A stretch of DNA of 64,000 bases from Lepturacanthus savala (lineage: Eukaryota; Chordata; Actinopteri; Scombriformes; Trichiuridae). Location of the stretch: NCBI GenBank assembly GCA_030544235.1, contig CM060464.1:32094102-32158101 (forward strand). Direction: 5' to 3'. This document shows, in pieces, positions 10,469 through 21,081 of the stretch. The notes under the pieces are model-generated. The model searched no databases. It was not told where the DNA came from and worked only from the letters and a program-made list of their open reading frames with translations. The translations under genes and the position numbers were made by a program. Each line of letters begins with the position of its first letter. Position 1 is the first letter of the stretch.

Positions 10469-13400
10469 CACTCCCCCCCTCCTCGCTGGGACAGCGGGAG
10501 AGATAGTCTGCAGTGACATTATCTTTACCAGGGATGTGATGCACTGTGAACCGGTATGGTTGCATGGCCAGGTACCACCGGGTAATCCGTCCATTTGTAT
10601 CCTTCATCCTCTCCAACCACTGCAGTGCCTTATGGTCAGTCTCCAAAGTGAACTCTCTCCCAGCAGATAATACTTGAAGGAGTCCAGGGCCCACTTCACT
10701 GCTAAGGCTTCCTTTTCCACTGTGGAGTAGCGAACCTCTCTGGGGAATAACTTCCGGCTGATGTAAGCCACAGGATGGCGGTCCTCTTTAGATCCCTGCA
10801 GAAGCACAGCTCCAACACCCCTCTCAGACGCATCAGTTTGCAATAAAAAATGTTCATCAAAATCTGGGCTGTGAAGGACAGGATCCTTACTGAGACATCT
10901 CTGGATGTCCTTGAAAGCCTCCACTGCCTCAGCTGTCCACTGAACCTGGTTAGGGCATCTGGAGCCGGTCCGATCCGTCAGCAGGGCAGCTCTGGCTGAG
11001 AAATTTGGTATGAACCGATGGTAGAAGCCAGCCATTCCCAGGAAAGATCTCAGCTGCTTCCTAGTTTGGGGGAGAGGGCACAACTCAATTGCATGGACTT
11101 TATGAACTTGTGGTTTTATTAACCCACCTCCAATGGTGAAACCGAGGTACTCAGTCTCCTCTCTAGCGATGACACACTTTGCTGGATTGACCGTCAGGCC
11201 TGCTGAGCTCAGGCGTTCCAGAACCTCTTCCAGGTGCCTCAGGTGCTCTTCCCAGGTGGTGCTATAAATAATATCATCAAGATATGCACATGAAAAATCA
11301 GAGAGCCCACAGAGTACCTGGTCCATCAGTCTTTGGAAGGTTGTAGGGGCCCCATGCAATCCAAATGGCAAGACTGTGAACTGGAACAGCCCCCAGGGAG
11401 TCCAAAAGGCTGTCAGCTCCTGAGACCGCTGGGTCAGGGGCACCTGCCAGTAGCCTTTGCAGAGGTCGACCGTGGTCAGGTATTTTGCCTTCCCTAGGCG
11501 CTGGATAAGGTCGTCGATTCGTGGAGTAGGATATGAATCAAATTTAGAAATTGAGTTCAGGTACCTGAAGTCAATACAGAACCGGACCGTTCCATCCTTT
11601 TTTGGGACCAGGACGACAGGATTACACCACTCACTTTTTGAGGGTTCAATTATCCCTAGAGACAACATAAGGTCCACTTCCTTCTTCAGGGACCCCAGGA
11701 GGCACTCTGGTATTCTGTAACTCATACGCCTCACAGTCGCATCAGGTTTTAATACAATATCATGCTCCACAACATCTGTGCGGCCTGGGTGCTCTTGGAA
11801 AACTTCTGAATTGATTAAAGTCTTTACCTGAGTCTGCTGATCCTCAGAGAGGTGACCCACATCCAGGTCAAGGGTCCCCAGTGCAGGCAGATACTGATCA
11901 TCCACCTCTTTTTCCTCTTTTACAGCCTGGATCAGCAGCACTCGTGCACCCTGTTCTGTCCTTGGGACCCACTCTTTAAGGAGATTCACATGGAGCACAC
12001 GGCTGGAATGTTGGCGCCCTGGGTTGGAGACCTGATAGGTGGTAGGCCCCAGCTTCTTCTGGACCTCAAAAGGCCCCTGCCACTTTGCCAGCAGTTTACC
12101 ATCACTGGTTGGCAGCATGACCAGGACCTTTTGACCTGGTTCAAAGCTTCTCTGTCGGGCTGACTGGTCATACCAGGCTTTCTGATGTTGCTGCGCCTCT
12201 GCCATGTGTGCCTCCGCCAGTTGACTCATCCTCTGGAGTTTCTCTCTCATCTGTATCACATGGGAAACAACATTAACAGGCTCCCCCCTCCTATGATCTC
12301 CCTCCCAGGTCTCCCGCAACAAGGCCAGAGGACCCCTCACCTCATGACCATAAAGCAGTTCGAAAGGGGAGAAACCTGTAGAAGCTTGAGGTACCTCCCT
12401 ATAAGCGAAGAGGAGGTAGGGGAGCCATTGATCCCAGTCAGATCCAGTTTCATTAACAAACTTACGGAGCATTTGTTTGAGGGTCTGGTTGAACCGTTCT
12501 GTCAAACCATCTGTCTGTGGATGGTATGGGGTGGTGCGTACACTCTTTATACCCAGGAGCTGGTAAACCTGCTTCAAAAGGTTGGACATGAAGTTAGTGC
12601 CTTGGTCCGTTAAAATTTCACTTGGAAATCCCACTCTTGAACAAAACTGAACCAAGGGAAAAAGCCACAGTTTTTGCTTTAACCGATTTCAATGGAAAAA
12701 CTTCAGGATATTTGGTACCATAATCTGTAATGACCAACATGTAGCGATTTCCTGATTTACTCTTCTCCACAGGACCAACAACATCCATCCCTAGGCGTTC
12801 AAAAGGTGTCCTGATGATGGGGAGTGGCTGGAGGGGAGCCCTGGTTGGGCCTCTTATTGAGGTCTTTTGGCACTGAGTGCAACTCCTGCAGAACTGGGCA
12901 ACGTCTAAACTCAAGCCTGGCCAGTAAAAGTGACGCTTAATGCGAGCTGTGGTCTTATGTTTCCCCAGGTGGCCAGCCCAGGGAATCGAGTGGCCCAAGG
13001 TAAGTACTATGTCTCGGGCCGCCTGCGGGACTACTAGCTGCTTAACCTGGCCATGCTGCCGATAAAGGACGCCATTCTGCAGGAAATACTCCTCTATCCT
13101 GCCATCAAGCTCCACCTCCAGCTTCCTCTCCTTCGCTCTCTGTAAAAAGACAGATAATGTTGGATCCTCCTGCTGCAGTTGCTTTATGTTATCAGGTATT
13201 TGCAAACCTAAAGGCATATCTGGAGCAGCCTCAGCTGATGGCTGTACAGCAGTGTGTTGAAATTTATCTTGCCTCTTTTGGCTACGGGGCTTCCGACACT
13301 TCCCGGGCTGTGTCTCAAGCTCGACACCATAGAATGGCAAGGTACTGAGAACTGGGAGATCTACCTCCCCCTGCTTAGCTTGTGCTCTGGTGACTGCAAC

Positions 13401-13706
13401 ATTACAACTTTGCACAGGATTTAACAGGTCAAAAAGAACAGGCAGGTCGTCACCCAAAACCACTGGAAAAGGCAAATTGTCTGCAACTCCAACGTTTAAA
13501 AGATAAGCCTGTCCATGTACTTCCACATAAATATCAGCAGTAGGATAGAACCTCTCATCACCATGTACACAGCAGATGGGAATAGTCTCTAATGTGCAGA
13601 TGGTATTAGCTGGCACATAATTTCTGTGTACAAGAGTCTGAGTACTGCCGGTATCAATCAGGGCTTTAACATTTTCTCCATTTATCCTGACACTGGTCAT
13701 TTTCAT
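10464..13706 (-). pseudogene. pol: Gypsy Pol with PR-INT-RT-RNase H order (Gmr1-type)
   Basis: This is the retrotransposon Pol polyprotein. In order on the minus strand: aspartic protease (ALIDTGSTQTLV, near 13,660); integrase H2C2 zinc finger (H-x3-H then CRSCTQC, near 12,890); integrase core (GMDVVGPV, then LTDQGTNF and YHPQTDGLTERFNQ, 12,480-12,790). Next is reverse transcriptase (VPKKDGTVRFCIDFRYLN, LPFGLHGAP, and AYLDDIIY as the catalytic YLDD, 11,270-11,620). RNase H follows (LLQTDASERGVGAVL, then TLETDHKALQWLERM, 10,600-10,850). Integrase before RT is the reverse of normal Ty3/Gypsy order and marks the Gmr1 clade. Two frameshifts break it, near 12,650 inside the integrase and near 10,665 inside RNase H. 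It is otherwise well preserved. Confidence 0.9.
10471..10484 (-). promoter_or_regulatory. Polypurine tract
   Basis: On the minus strand AGGAGGGGGGGAG lies immediately before the 3' LTR start. This is the expected position of the plus-strand DNA primer in reverse transcription. Confidence 0.7.
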
Positions 13707-13730
13707 GGACTGTTGAGGCCTATCAACACT

Positions 13731-14909
13731 TTAGCGTGGAACAAAACACATTTGAGTGAGTTTAGCAGGATTCTTTGGGCACATTGGTTTAATATGGCCT
13801 TCCTGTCCACACAGGTAACAGGTGGGTGCTTTGCTGGGAGCTTTCAATTGTGTTTGCTGGTTCTCCCTTACAGGAGGCTTACCCACACCTACTGATGACC
13901 TCTGGTGGTGTTGAGGGGTTACAGGCCTCCTGACGTCCTTCCCAGCCTTCCAGGCCATGTTACTCCATGGCTGATTCCTTTTGCGGGCAGCCACAAACAC
14001 GTTGGCCAGAGTGGCAGCTTCAGCAGCTGATTGTGGGTCACGTTCTTTAATCCACACCTGGAGCTCTGGAGACAACATTCTTAAGAACTGTTCCATAATA
14101 ATTATTTCACCAATTTCTTGCACAGTTTTATCTTTGGGCTGTACCCATTTCACATACAGCTCCTTCAGTCTGACATACAGCTCTTTGGGGCTCTCATCAG
14201 GTCCAACATCTACAGAGCGAAACCTCAGCCTGTATGTCTCAGGATTTATGTCATATTTTTTCAGAATAGCAGATTTTACATCATATTCAAGGGAATCATC
14301 AAAATCCATATGAACATAGGCTCCTCTGGCCTTACCCGTCAGGAGTGGAATGAGTCGGAAGACCCAGTCAGACTTTGGCCATCGGCATGCTGCTGCAATT
14401 CTCTCAAATGTAAAGAGAAAATGTTCAACATCATTTTCTGTTAATTTCTCAAGTCTAGGCTGATGAGAAAAACAAGACTGACCTGATGCATTATTAGAAG
14501 AGTGGATGAATTCTGTTGAGGCTGCAGCATGGGCCTGTTGGTTATCATGCTCTAAACGAGGAGTCTCCAAAGGCTGTGAAACTGTTGAAGTAAGTTCTGC
14601 TGCTGGGGATGTGTGGGCCTGTACCTCCTGTTGCAAAAGCCTGAGCTGTTGTTGCAGTGTTTGGAACCGCTGTTCCTGCCGTGCAACCTCTTCCCTTTGT
14701 TTTATCTCCCGGGCCTCCTGCTGCCCCATGAAGGCCTGAATGATGCCTGCCAGATCTCTTAAAGAGGGTTCCCTGCTCTCTTCATCGGATGCTGCTTTTA
14801 ATGCTTCACCTTCCGTCTCTTCCTCACTCTCACGCTGAGGTTCAAACCCTGTGTGGGTCTTCCTGAGGTCTATCCAACCTCCTCTTGCCCCTCTTCCTCC
14901 ATGATGCAT
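13731..14909 (-). CDS. gag: Gypsy Gag with SCAN-like capsid and zinc knuckle
   Basis: This is a structural Gag protein that packages element RNA into particles. The start is chosen at the ATG at 14,909-14,907 (MHHGGRGARGG). A Gln-rich coiled-coil-like stretch follows (REEVARQEQRFQTLQQQLRL). The capsid C-terminal region contains SPKELYVRLKELYVKWVQP and EIIIMEQFLRMLSPELQVWI, which resembles the SCAN domain. SCAN is known to have been domesticated from this Gypsy clade. A CX2CX4HX4C zinc knuckle (CYLCGQEGHIKPMC) lies near the end. The frame is open and ends in TAA at 13,733-13,731. The pol frame continues in the same phase just beyond it. Confidence 0.85.
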   Translation of the reverse strand: MHHGGRGARGGWIDLRKTHTGFEPQRESEEETEGEALKAASDEESREPSLRDLAGIIQAFMGQQEAREIKQREEVARQEQRFQTLQQQLRLLQQEVQAHTSPAAELTSTVSQPLETPRLEHDNQQAHAAASTEFIHSSNNASGQSCFSHQPRLEKLTENDVEHFLFTFERIAAACRWPKSDWVFRLIPLLTGKARGAYVHMDFDDSLEYDVKSAILKKYDINPETYRLRFRSVDVGPDESPKELYVRLKELYVKWVQPKDKTVQEIGEIIIMEQFLRMLSPELQVWIKERDPQSAAEAATLANVFVAARKRNQPWSNMAWKAGKDVRRPVTPQHHQRSSVGVGKPPVRENQQTQLKAPSKAPTCYLCGQEGHIKPMCPKNPAKLTQMCFVPR

Positions 14910-14971
14910 GTCTTCACAAAATGGAGGAGGGAAAGAGAGAAAAAAAAAATGCCTGCATCCCCAACTGGCTA

Positions 14972-14989
14972 ATCCCACCACTGCCACCA
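14972..14989 (-). promoter_or_regulatory. Primer-binding site, tRNA-Leu type
   Basis: Just downstream of the 5' LTR (two bases away) the plus-strand text ATCCCACCACTGCCACCA equals a tRNA 3' end including CCA. It closely resembles vertebrate tRNA-Leu, as I recall it. This fixes the LTR boundary at 14,992. Confidence 0.7.
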
Positions 14990-15198
14990 ACTGTGAGGGA
15001 CAGAGTCAGTTGGCAATGAGGACGACAGGCGGTATTTTCAAAAAAGGGTCTTTATTTAGCCAAAGTATGCAAACAAAATTTCCAAAAATAATAAAAATTG
15101 GGCCCATAAAAGAGGTCAAATTAACAAACCGTCAACTGAACAAACTAACAGAAGAGAAAACGAACAGACCTCTCAACTGAACACAAGAGGGGAGCTTA

Positions 15199-16468
15199 TG
15201 TGGCGAGAGGAACACCGATAGCAAAGGGGACAATCAGGATCCAGTAATTGTTGCACAACAACGCCACCTAGGGAATTTCACCCTAAGATTAAAGGTTTGT
15301 ATAGAACAAACAGGAACAAGGACACGAAGGTTTGTCTGCTAAAATGAGAGACAGGACGTAATTCAAGTTAATATATACCTTTATTTATTGCAATTATTAA
15401 AAAGACCGAAAAAAAAACACTTCACGTAGTGAAACAATCAGGATGAGAAGACTGTAGGTGCTGAGACTTACCGGTAGGGGGTGTGAGGCCAAAGAAGGGA
15501 GGTGTGAGGGGTTCGGAACAATGCAGGTTACCCCAATCATAAAAGAAAAACAACCAAAATCAAAAAAAAAAAAAGAGTGCACGACACACACACACGGAAC
15601 CCACCACCAGGACGCCAGGGACCACCACCGGCAGCTCTCAGCACTGCGACAGAAATCAAATACAATTAACACAGAAGGAACACAACAAATAATACAAGGA
15701 CAATCAAGACCCACACTGAACTCAACCTACAAACATAATCAATTAAGGAAAAACAATAACTTTAACCAAATATAAAGTTAACGGATATGACTAACAGAGA
15801 AACCAAAACAAAAACACAATCACATGTAACATGATCGGTCACGGTACATAAAATTGTTAAAGACCCAACCAACAAATTATTCCCGAAATAAACCCAATAA
15901 AAATAAATGGTAAAACGGCTGCCGTGAATCCCACCGCTGATGGTGAACCAACCATGCACCGCCCCGAGCACCGGCCGACCAACTCGCTGAGTCGGCAACG
16001 GGAGCGATCAGTAGGTCGTAGCGGAGCGCCGCACCAGCGGCGGACAGGTTAAAAAAACAGCGGGCAGCGGACATGCAGCCGGCAGAACACAGGCAGAAGA
16101 ACAGCAGCAGAGCAACAATTAGGCCGGGCTGATGGAGTGAGTTTGTGGTTGCAGCAGAAGTTAATCCCACCACAATAAGGCGATAATAAAGCGCCGCCGA
16201 ACAAGTCGTGTCGCAGCGCAGAACGGGAGGAGCAACCCAAGATCATCAGCCTGCGGCTGGGGAGAGGCAACACCCATAGACGTATATATGTCTATGGCAA
16301 CACCGGCACGGGCAGCCGGAAGTGGGCGTGCCCCAAAGCAAGCGAGTGAGAGCCAGAGTAGTACACACCTGTCCTCTTTATATATAGCGCCCCCTCTCGG
16401 AATGGAGCTGAGAGGGCCAATAAAACAGCCCCAATCACTTAAGCAGAGGAGGTGTCCATCCTGCTACA
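15199..16468 (-). mobile_element. Nested LTR-like retroelement, spliced (intronless) copy
   Basis: The ends are TGTGGCGAG and GCTACA, with CTTA on both sides (15,195-15,198 and 16,469-16,472). On the minus strand a TATATAAAGAGGACAGG promoter motif lies near 16,385 and AATAAATAAA near 15,380. It matches 28,749-30,144 closely but lacks exactly two segments that there have GT...AG ends (junctions 16,170/16,171 and 16,250/16,251). This implies passage through a spliced RNA. The minus strand has a short open frame with a hydrophobic stretch (GLIVALLLFFCLCSAGC, near 16,100), which I do not recognise. Confidence 0.75.
16267..16304. other. Probable P-element excision footprint
   Basis: Two copies of GCAACACC (16,267-16,274 and 16,297-16,304) flank a 22-bp near-palindrome that begins CATAGAC and ends ATATATGTCTATG. 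The paralogue near 29,965-29,975 has one GCAACACC and no insert. The 22 bp equals the outermost bases of both ends of the P-type transposon at 51,459-53,866. This is an 8-bp target duplication plus residual termini. Confidence 0.8.
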
Positions 16469-17059
16469 CTTATATAGTGGGTGATCAGCCCATATTCAAA
16501 CACAAGGGGTTAACAAACACTAAACACAACAAACAGCTAGCTTACTAACAAACACATCAGGACAATTAACTTATTAGAATAAACAGAATCTATACTTAAT
16601 CAAACCAAATGAAATTACTAATTGTCTAAAAAGAGTAAACAAAGCAATAAATCCCCCCCCATGAAGTGCAGGCACTGGGTTGGTCCAATCACTCTTCCAC
16701 AAAATGGCTGAGCTTGTGGGGCGGATCCCTTTAACCCGGCCTTCCCAGCTCCCAGCAACAGCAGCACCAGCACCAGCACCGGAAACTCAAAGAAAACAGA
16801 AATTAGGAAACTATACTAAACAAAGACTGTACAAAAGCTAACTAAATGTGCACGCTTCAAATAGAAAACTAATGTACTGTCAAAACAATAAAGTGTTATG
16901 AAACAGAAAATATGTGATTTGTTCCAATAAATATTAAACTAATGTAAACTAATAACTGAATATATAATGTGTATAAACAAAACTTAACTATAACCAAGTG
17001 TGTGAGTGCAGATGGTTACAGACCTTTATGGTTGTGTGGCCACAACTGTGGCCATCACA

Positions 17060-17404
17060 GACCCTATGAATCTGATTTAAATGAAAAAAATCTCATTAGT
17101 AAAACCTGAATAAAAATACCCTAACCAAAAATATCACTTCATTATATTATGCTATCTAGTAGCCTTTGTATTTCACAATGATAGGAGAATGAGATAGAAC
17201 CCTTATATGACATTAATATGGTAGGACAAAATCAAACACCTTAAAAATTAACATATTCTAATCCTACACATTAAACAAAACAATAGTGGCATTTTGTGAA
17301 TGATCAAATGTGGCCAAACATTTTTTTTGGACTACATACGACTTTAACACACCTCCTACAACACCGTGGCCAGATGTGAAATCATCCCCCAAACCCATCC
17401 TATG
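17060..17404. other. Right-hand interior of the hAT composite
   Basis: AT-rich sequence between the Gypsy LTR and the inverted V-SINE, with no gene or recognised repeat. Confidence 0.4.
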
Positions 17405-17508
17405 CAAACTCCACACAGAAAGGTCCCAGACCCAGGACCAAGGAGGTCTAGAACCTGCGACCTTCTTGCTGTGAGGCAACAGCGCTAACCCCTACTCCAC
17501 CATGTCAC
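17405..17508 (-). repeat. V-SINE head, inverted partial copy
   Basis: On the minus strand it reads ATGGTGGAGTAGGGGTTAGC, then GCCTCACAGCAAGAAGGTCGC and TTTCTGTGTGGAGTTTGCAT, where it stops. This is a tRNA-like head plus the start of the V domain. Confidence 0.8.
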
Positions 17509-17564
17509 GCCTAATAAATAGCACATTAATTAATATTAACATTAAAACATTAATTAGTTCTATG

Positions 17565-17935
17565 GGAGGGCGACTCAGTGGCGCAGGGGTTAACGCTGTT
17601 GCCTCACAGCAAGAAGGTCACAGGTTCAGGACCTCCTTGGTCCTGGGTCTGGGATCTTTCTGTGTGGAGTTTGCATGTTCTCCCCGTGTCTGCGTGGGTT
17701 TTCCCCGGGTACTCCGGCTTCCACCCACAGTCCAAAAACATGCTGAGGTTAATTGGCAACTCTAAATTGCCCGTAGGTGTGAGTGTGTGAGTGAATGGTG
17801 TGTGTGCCCCACGATTGGCTGGCGACCATCTGGGTGTATCCCTGCCTCTCGCCGTAACATGCTGGGATAGGCTCCAGCAGACCCCTGTGACCCTAATGAG
17901 GAATAAGCAGGTATGGAAAATGACTGGCTGTTTAT
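17565..17935 (+). repeat. V-SINE, nearly full length
   Basis: The tRNA-like head has an A-box region (CAGTGGCGCAGGGGTTAACG) and B box (GGTTCAGGACC). The V domain follows (GTGTGGAGTTTGCATGTTCTC, with GGGTACTCCGGCTTCC). A LINE-like tail follows (GGATAGGCTCCAGCAGACCC). It sits 56 bp from the inverted partial copy, so the two heads can form a stem. Confidence 0.85.
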
Positions 17936-18056
17936 TAGTGTAATAATTATTATCTTTTTTTTTTTCCAATCTTAATTTTGGAGGCCCCCTCCACTAGTTG
18001 GGGCCCTACGCTGGCTGCGTAGTCTGCGTATATGGAGCGGCGGGCCTGCCCCAGAC

Positions 18057-18425
18057 CATCAATCCATGTTTCTCTCACTGTCTCAGATTTTGGTGGTATC
18101 AAGAATGTATAATATCCTCACCATCACTCCTTACATATTATAATGTTCTCCTCCCTGTAATCCTTGCTGTCTCTTTTTCTTTTTTCCCCTTACTTGTCTC
18201 CATACACACACATGCACGGTCCTCTAATCTTTTAACACAGATCAACAGACAAGCTTGGCTCCACCCTCAGGCCTGTCACTGACAGATGTTAACAGCAGAG
18301 TCAGTCTGTATAAACAAAACCTACTAGTCACAATAGGCAAACAAAGATGACCAATCAGAGCCAGATCTGACCTGTGGACTTGTCACACTGAGTCATCCAG
18401 TGGCATCAGGTCAGTCGGTAGCAGA
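18057..18425. other. Gene-free stretch
   Basis: Single-copy-looking sequence next to the hAT target duplication. Nothing recognised. Confidence 0.4.
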
Positions 18426-18560
18426 TATACAGTAGTGTTTAAAATAATAGCAGTCCAATGTGAATAACCAGAGTTATCCAGGATTTTATATTATTTTTTT
18501 TCATTGTTTTTATTGTTATATAGAAAAACTGCATTTGAACATTGTTTTTTCTTGACTTAT
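18426..18560 (+). mobile_element. Tc1/mariner terminal fragment
   Basis: TACAGTAGTGTTTAAAATAA, then TAGCAGTCCAATGTGA and AGTTATCCAGGATTTT, match the well-known long inverted repeat of a fish Tc1 family as I recall it. Only one end is present and there is no transposase. Confidence 0.65.
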
Positions 18561-18599
18561 GTGTCATTATATTAGGCCCTAAAACTGTTAGAGAGTCCC

Positions 18600-19240
18600 T
18601 ATCTGAGCACCTCACGCGGTGAGGTCAAGCTGGGTTTTTGTTTTGTCTCCATGTCTTGTCATTTCCTGTTTTATTTTGAAAAGTAAATCTCCTCTCGTTT
18701 CAGGTCACTTGCCCTTCCTCATGTGTCACCGGTCTGATTGTCTTGCCCGCCCTGATTGTTTCCACCTGTTCCTTATTACCTGGTGTATATATTGTCTGCG
18801 TCTCCCCTTGTCTTGTGCCAGAGTGTTTTGTTCTTTTCGTTCACCCCAGCCAGTTGTCCACAGTCCTTGCTCTCCTTGCTTCCCCTAGTAACCAAGTGCG
18901 ATTGTTGTTTTTTCCTCCACGGGAGTGATTTTTGGTTGTAAATTTCATGGTTGGTTATCGTTTTCTGTTCTATTTAATAGTGTTTTTGTTGGCTTTTGTC
19001 CTCCCTGGCGGAGTGATTTTCTGTTTCCTTTTTCCTCTTTGGTTTTTTATACCTTTTTCCCTCTCCAGAGTGTTTTTTCTTTACAAAGTCATTATTGAAT
19101 AGTGCCTCTATTTTTCGTAGCACCTAGAATAATTTTCGTAGCCTTTTGATCTCTATTGGAGGATTTCAAATAAAGTTCTGTCCGGCTGGTGAAATCTCTG
19201 CATCGGAGTCCTCCTTTGAGTCCGGGCCTGACAACAGTCA
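18600..19240 (+). repeat. LTR-like sequence (solo LTR?)
   Basis: T-rich sequence has promoter-like TGTATATATTG (18,783), a polyadenylation-type AATAAAG near 19,170 and an end GGGCCTGACA at about 19,234. Composition resembles fish Gypsy or ERV LTRs. No clear TG start or target duplication was found, so the boundaries are uncertain. Confidence 0.4.
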
Positions 19241-19254
19241 CTCTGGATAATGTG

Positions 19255-19452
19255 AAGATTAAGTTAAAAACCTAGGAGTTTTATTTGACATATCATTCAA
19301 AGCTCATATTAATCAAACAACCTTCTTTCACCTGCGTAACATAGCCAAAATTGGAAATATCCTGTCTAAAAATGATGCTGAAAAATTGATCCATGCGTTT
19401 GTTACATCTAGACTAGATTACTGTAACTCCCTACTCGTAGGGTGTCCTGTGA
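19255..19452 (+). pseudogene. LINE (L2/CR1-type) RT fragment
   Basis: Translation gives LGVLFDISFKAHINQTTFFH, LRNIAKIGNILSKNDAEKL and IHAFVTSRLDYCNSLLVGCP. This is the post-palm region of an L2-type reverse transcriptase. It is short, lacks the catalytic motif and ends exactly where repeat X copy 2 begins, which suggests interruption by that repeat. Confidence 0.8.
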
Positions 19453-19735
19453 GACTGTTGAACTTTGTTAATGTTTAGATTTTAGGCTACAGTTCATTGT
19501 GTTTTCAGCTTGTAAGAAGGTTTAGTCTGATGTTAGTGTCCCAACCTACATGCATACTAACCTCTCTTTAACAAGACAACTTGAAACACACACAAAGTGA
19601 CATTAAGCCTACACAAATACACAAGCATGGTTGGCCATTTTGCCTTTGTCTCAATAGACAGGGAAGCCCACATGGCCTGAACTACATAGAACAGCTGCCA
19701 CGGCAGCCATATTTGTAGTTGCCCAAGAGACACAC
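19453..19735 (-). repeat. Dispersed repeat X, copy 2 (uninterrupted)
   Basis: It is inverted relative to 5,907-6,850 and lacks the hAT-type MITE, so it provides the empty site for that insertion. Family unknown. Confidence 0.8.
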
Positions 19736-20875
19736 AAACCCACACACACGAACACCCACAGCATACACCACACATTCAAATGTATATAGGGCCATTTATT
19801 CATGTATATATTATGTATGTATGTATATTTACCATTTAGATTGTTATTGTGTATTTTTACTTTTGTGTTATGCTTTTGAGAAATATATGCTGCCTCTATT
19901 ATTAAGTGAATTAATTTATCAGGCTTCCAAATTAATTGTTTAATTTTAAGTTTAATTAATTTGAATGTTTAATAAGATTGAGGGATTCAAATAGAGTTAC
20001 AGGCACAATTAAGGACTCATTCATTCCTGCTTGGTTCACTGCTAAATTTCAATATGGTGCATTGTGTTTTGTTCTCACAACTGGAAACAAAATGTTATTC
20101 CCTTGTTACGCCTTCAGTTATACACTTCTGGGTAAAGACACATTTTTATGATCCAGGAAATCCTCTAAGGGTCATATAAGCTCAAAAAAAAAAAACATTT
20201 GTCAGAATGATCAGAATGATAGTTGTTTGGGTTAAAAAAAACAAATACCCCCGCTCTACCCCTGATCTTTGTCTTCTCTTTAATGAATTAATGTTCCAAA
20301 TTTTCAGTGCAATAAAACTTTTGTGAGTGACGAGCCAGTAAAACCACCTGCTCCACAAGCGCGGACATGTAGAAAAGCTGTGTTTCAACTGCTTTACCTG
20401 CAGTGTCCCATCCACCACCAGTATGTTTTACAAAACCACAGCACGCTGGTTCAGCTGCTAGTGAGATCACAGAGCAAGATAAACTAACCCCCACACCACA
20501 CGCCCCCACCCACTCTACATTGCTACCTGCAGCGGTGAATCATATCAGCAACAGATGGAGGGCAGAGGACATCATAGACTGATACTGACCGATGTTGTAT
20601 TGGACATTTTTCACATTTTTCAGACATGATATGGAGACATGCACAATTAAAATTGCAGTATTGCTAAATTTAGTTATAAATCAGGTTTTTCTATCCTGAT
20701 GAGACTATTAAAGAATTTCAAATTTAAACATCTTCACTAATTAGTTTAAATGATCAATTATCCTAAAACATATTTTTGTTCCTTGAATCAAAACAAATAT
20801 AGGCACCAATCTAATGTGGTTCCTACTAATCGAAACCAGCAACAAAAACACATCACTATCTCTTACAGGGTCAAT
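19736..20875. other. Gene-free AT-rich stretch
   Basis: No gene recognised. A short A run lies at about 20,185-20,196. The region 20,290-20,520 is less AT-rich but shows no domain or splice pattern I can defend. Confidence 0.4.
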
Positions 20876-21080
20876 AGACCATTTTCATGGCAGCCATATT
20901 GACACAGCTGTTACCAATGATACTAATTAAGGGTCCCTGCCATTTGGTGTAGCAGAGACTTAGCACTAAGGCAGCAGCATACTGGTTTTATTTAACCTGA
21001 TAGAAACCTTAATTAGTATCATTGATAACACCTGTGTTTACCTACTATTTCATGTTAATATGGCTGCCATGATAAGGTCT
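20876..21080. mobile_element. MITE with long inverted termini
   Basis: The left end AGACCATTTTCATGGCAGCC pairs with the right-end complement AGACCTTATCATGGCAGCC. The inner arms AATGATACTAATTAAGG and CCTTAATTAGTATCATT are perfectly complementary. The element is non-coding, about 205 bp. Superfamily unknown. Confidence 0.75.
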
Positions 21081-21081
21081 G

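Larger units (their letters stand above)
14992..17059 (-). repeat. 5' LTR of the Gmr1-type Gypsy, split by a nested element
   Basis: On the minus strand it runs TGTGATGGCC to CCCTCACA. A TATA-type motif (CTATATAAG) lies at about 16,470-16,479 and AATAAAGA near 15,047. Removing the nested element at 15,199-16,468 leaves about 800 bp. The U3 part (16,680-17,059) matches the truncated 3' LTR almost perfectly, so the insertion is not very old. Confidence 0.8.
9822..18048. mobile_element. hAT-type DNA transposon, 8.2 kb with nested insertions
   Basis: The left end is CAGGGCCACTGCTAGG and the reverse complement of the right end is CAGGCCCGCCGCTCC. The element is flanked by a perfect 8-bp duplication CCCCAGAC (9,814-9,821 and 18,049-18,056), as expected for hAT. 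I see no transposase, so the host element is probably a non-autonomous copy enlarged by the Gypsy element (10,089-17,059) and two V-SINEs. Subterminal text such as GGAGGCCC near both ends supports a single original element. Confidence 0.85.

Noticed and set aside
17565..17640. Possible tRNA gene
   Set aside because: A- and B-box-like text is followed by a V domain and LINE-like tail, and other copies exist, so it is a V-SINE.
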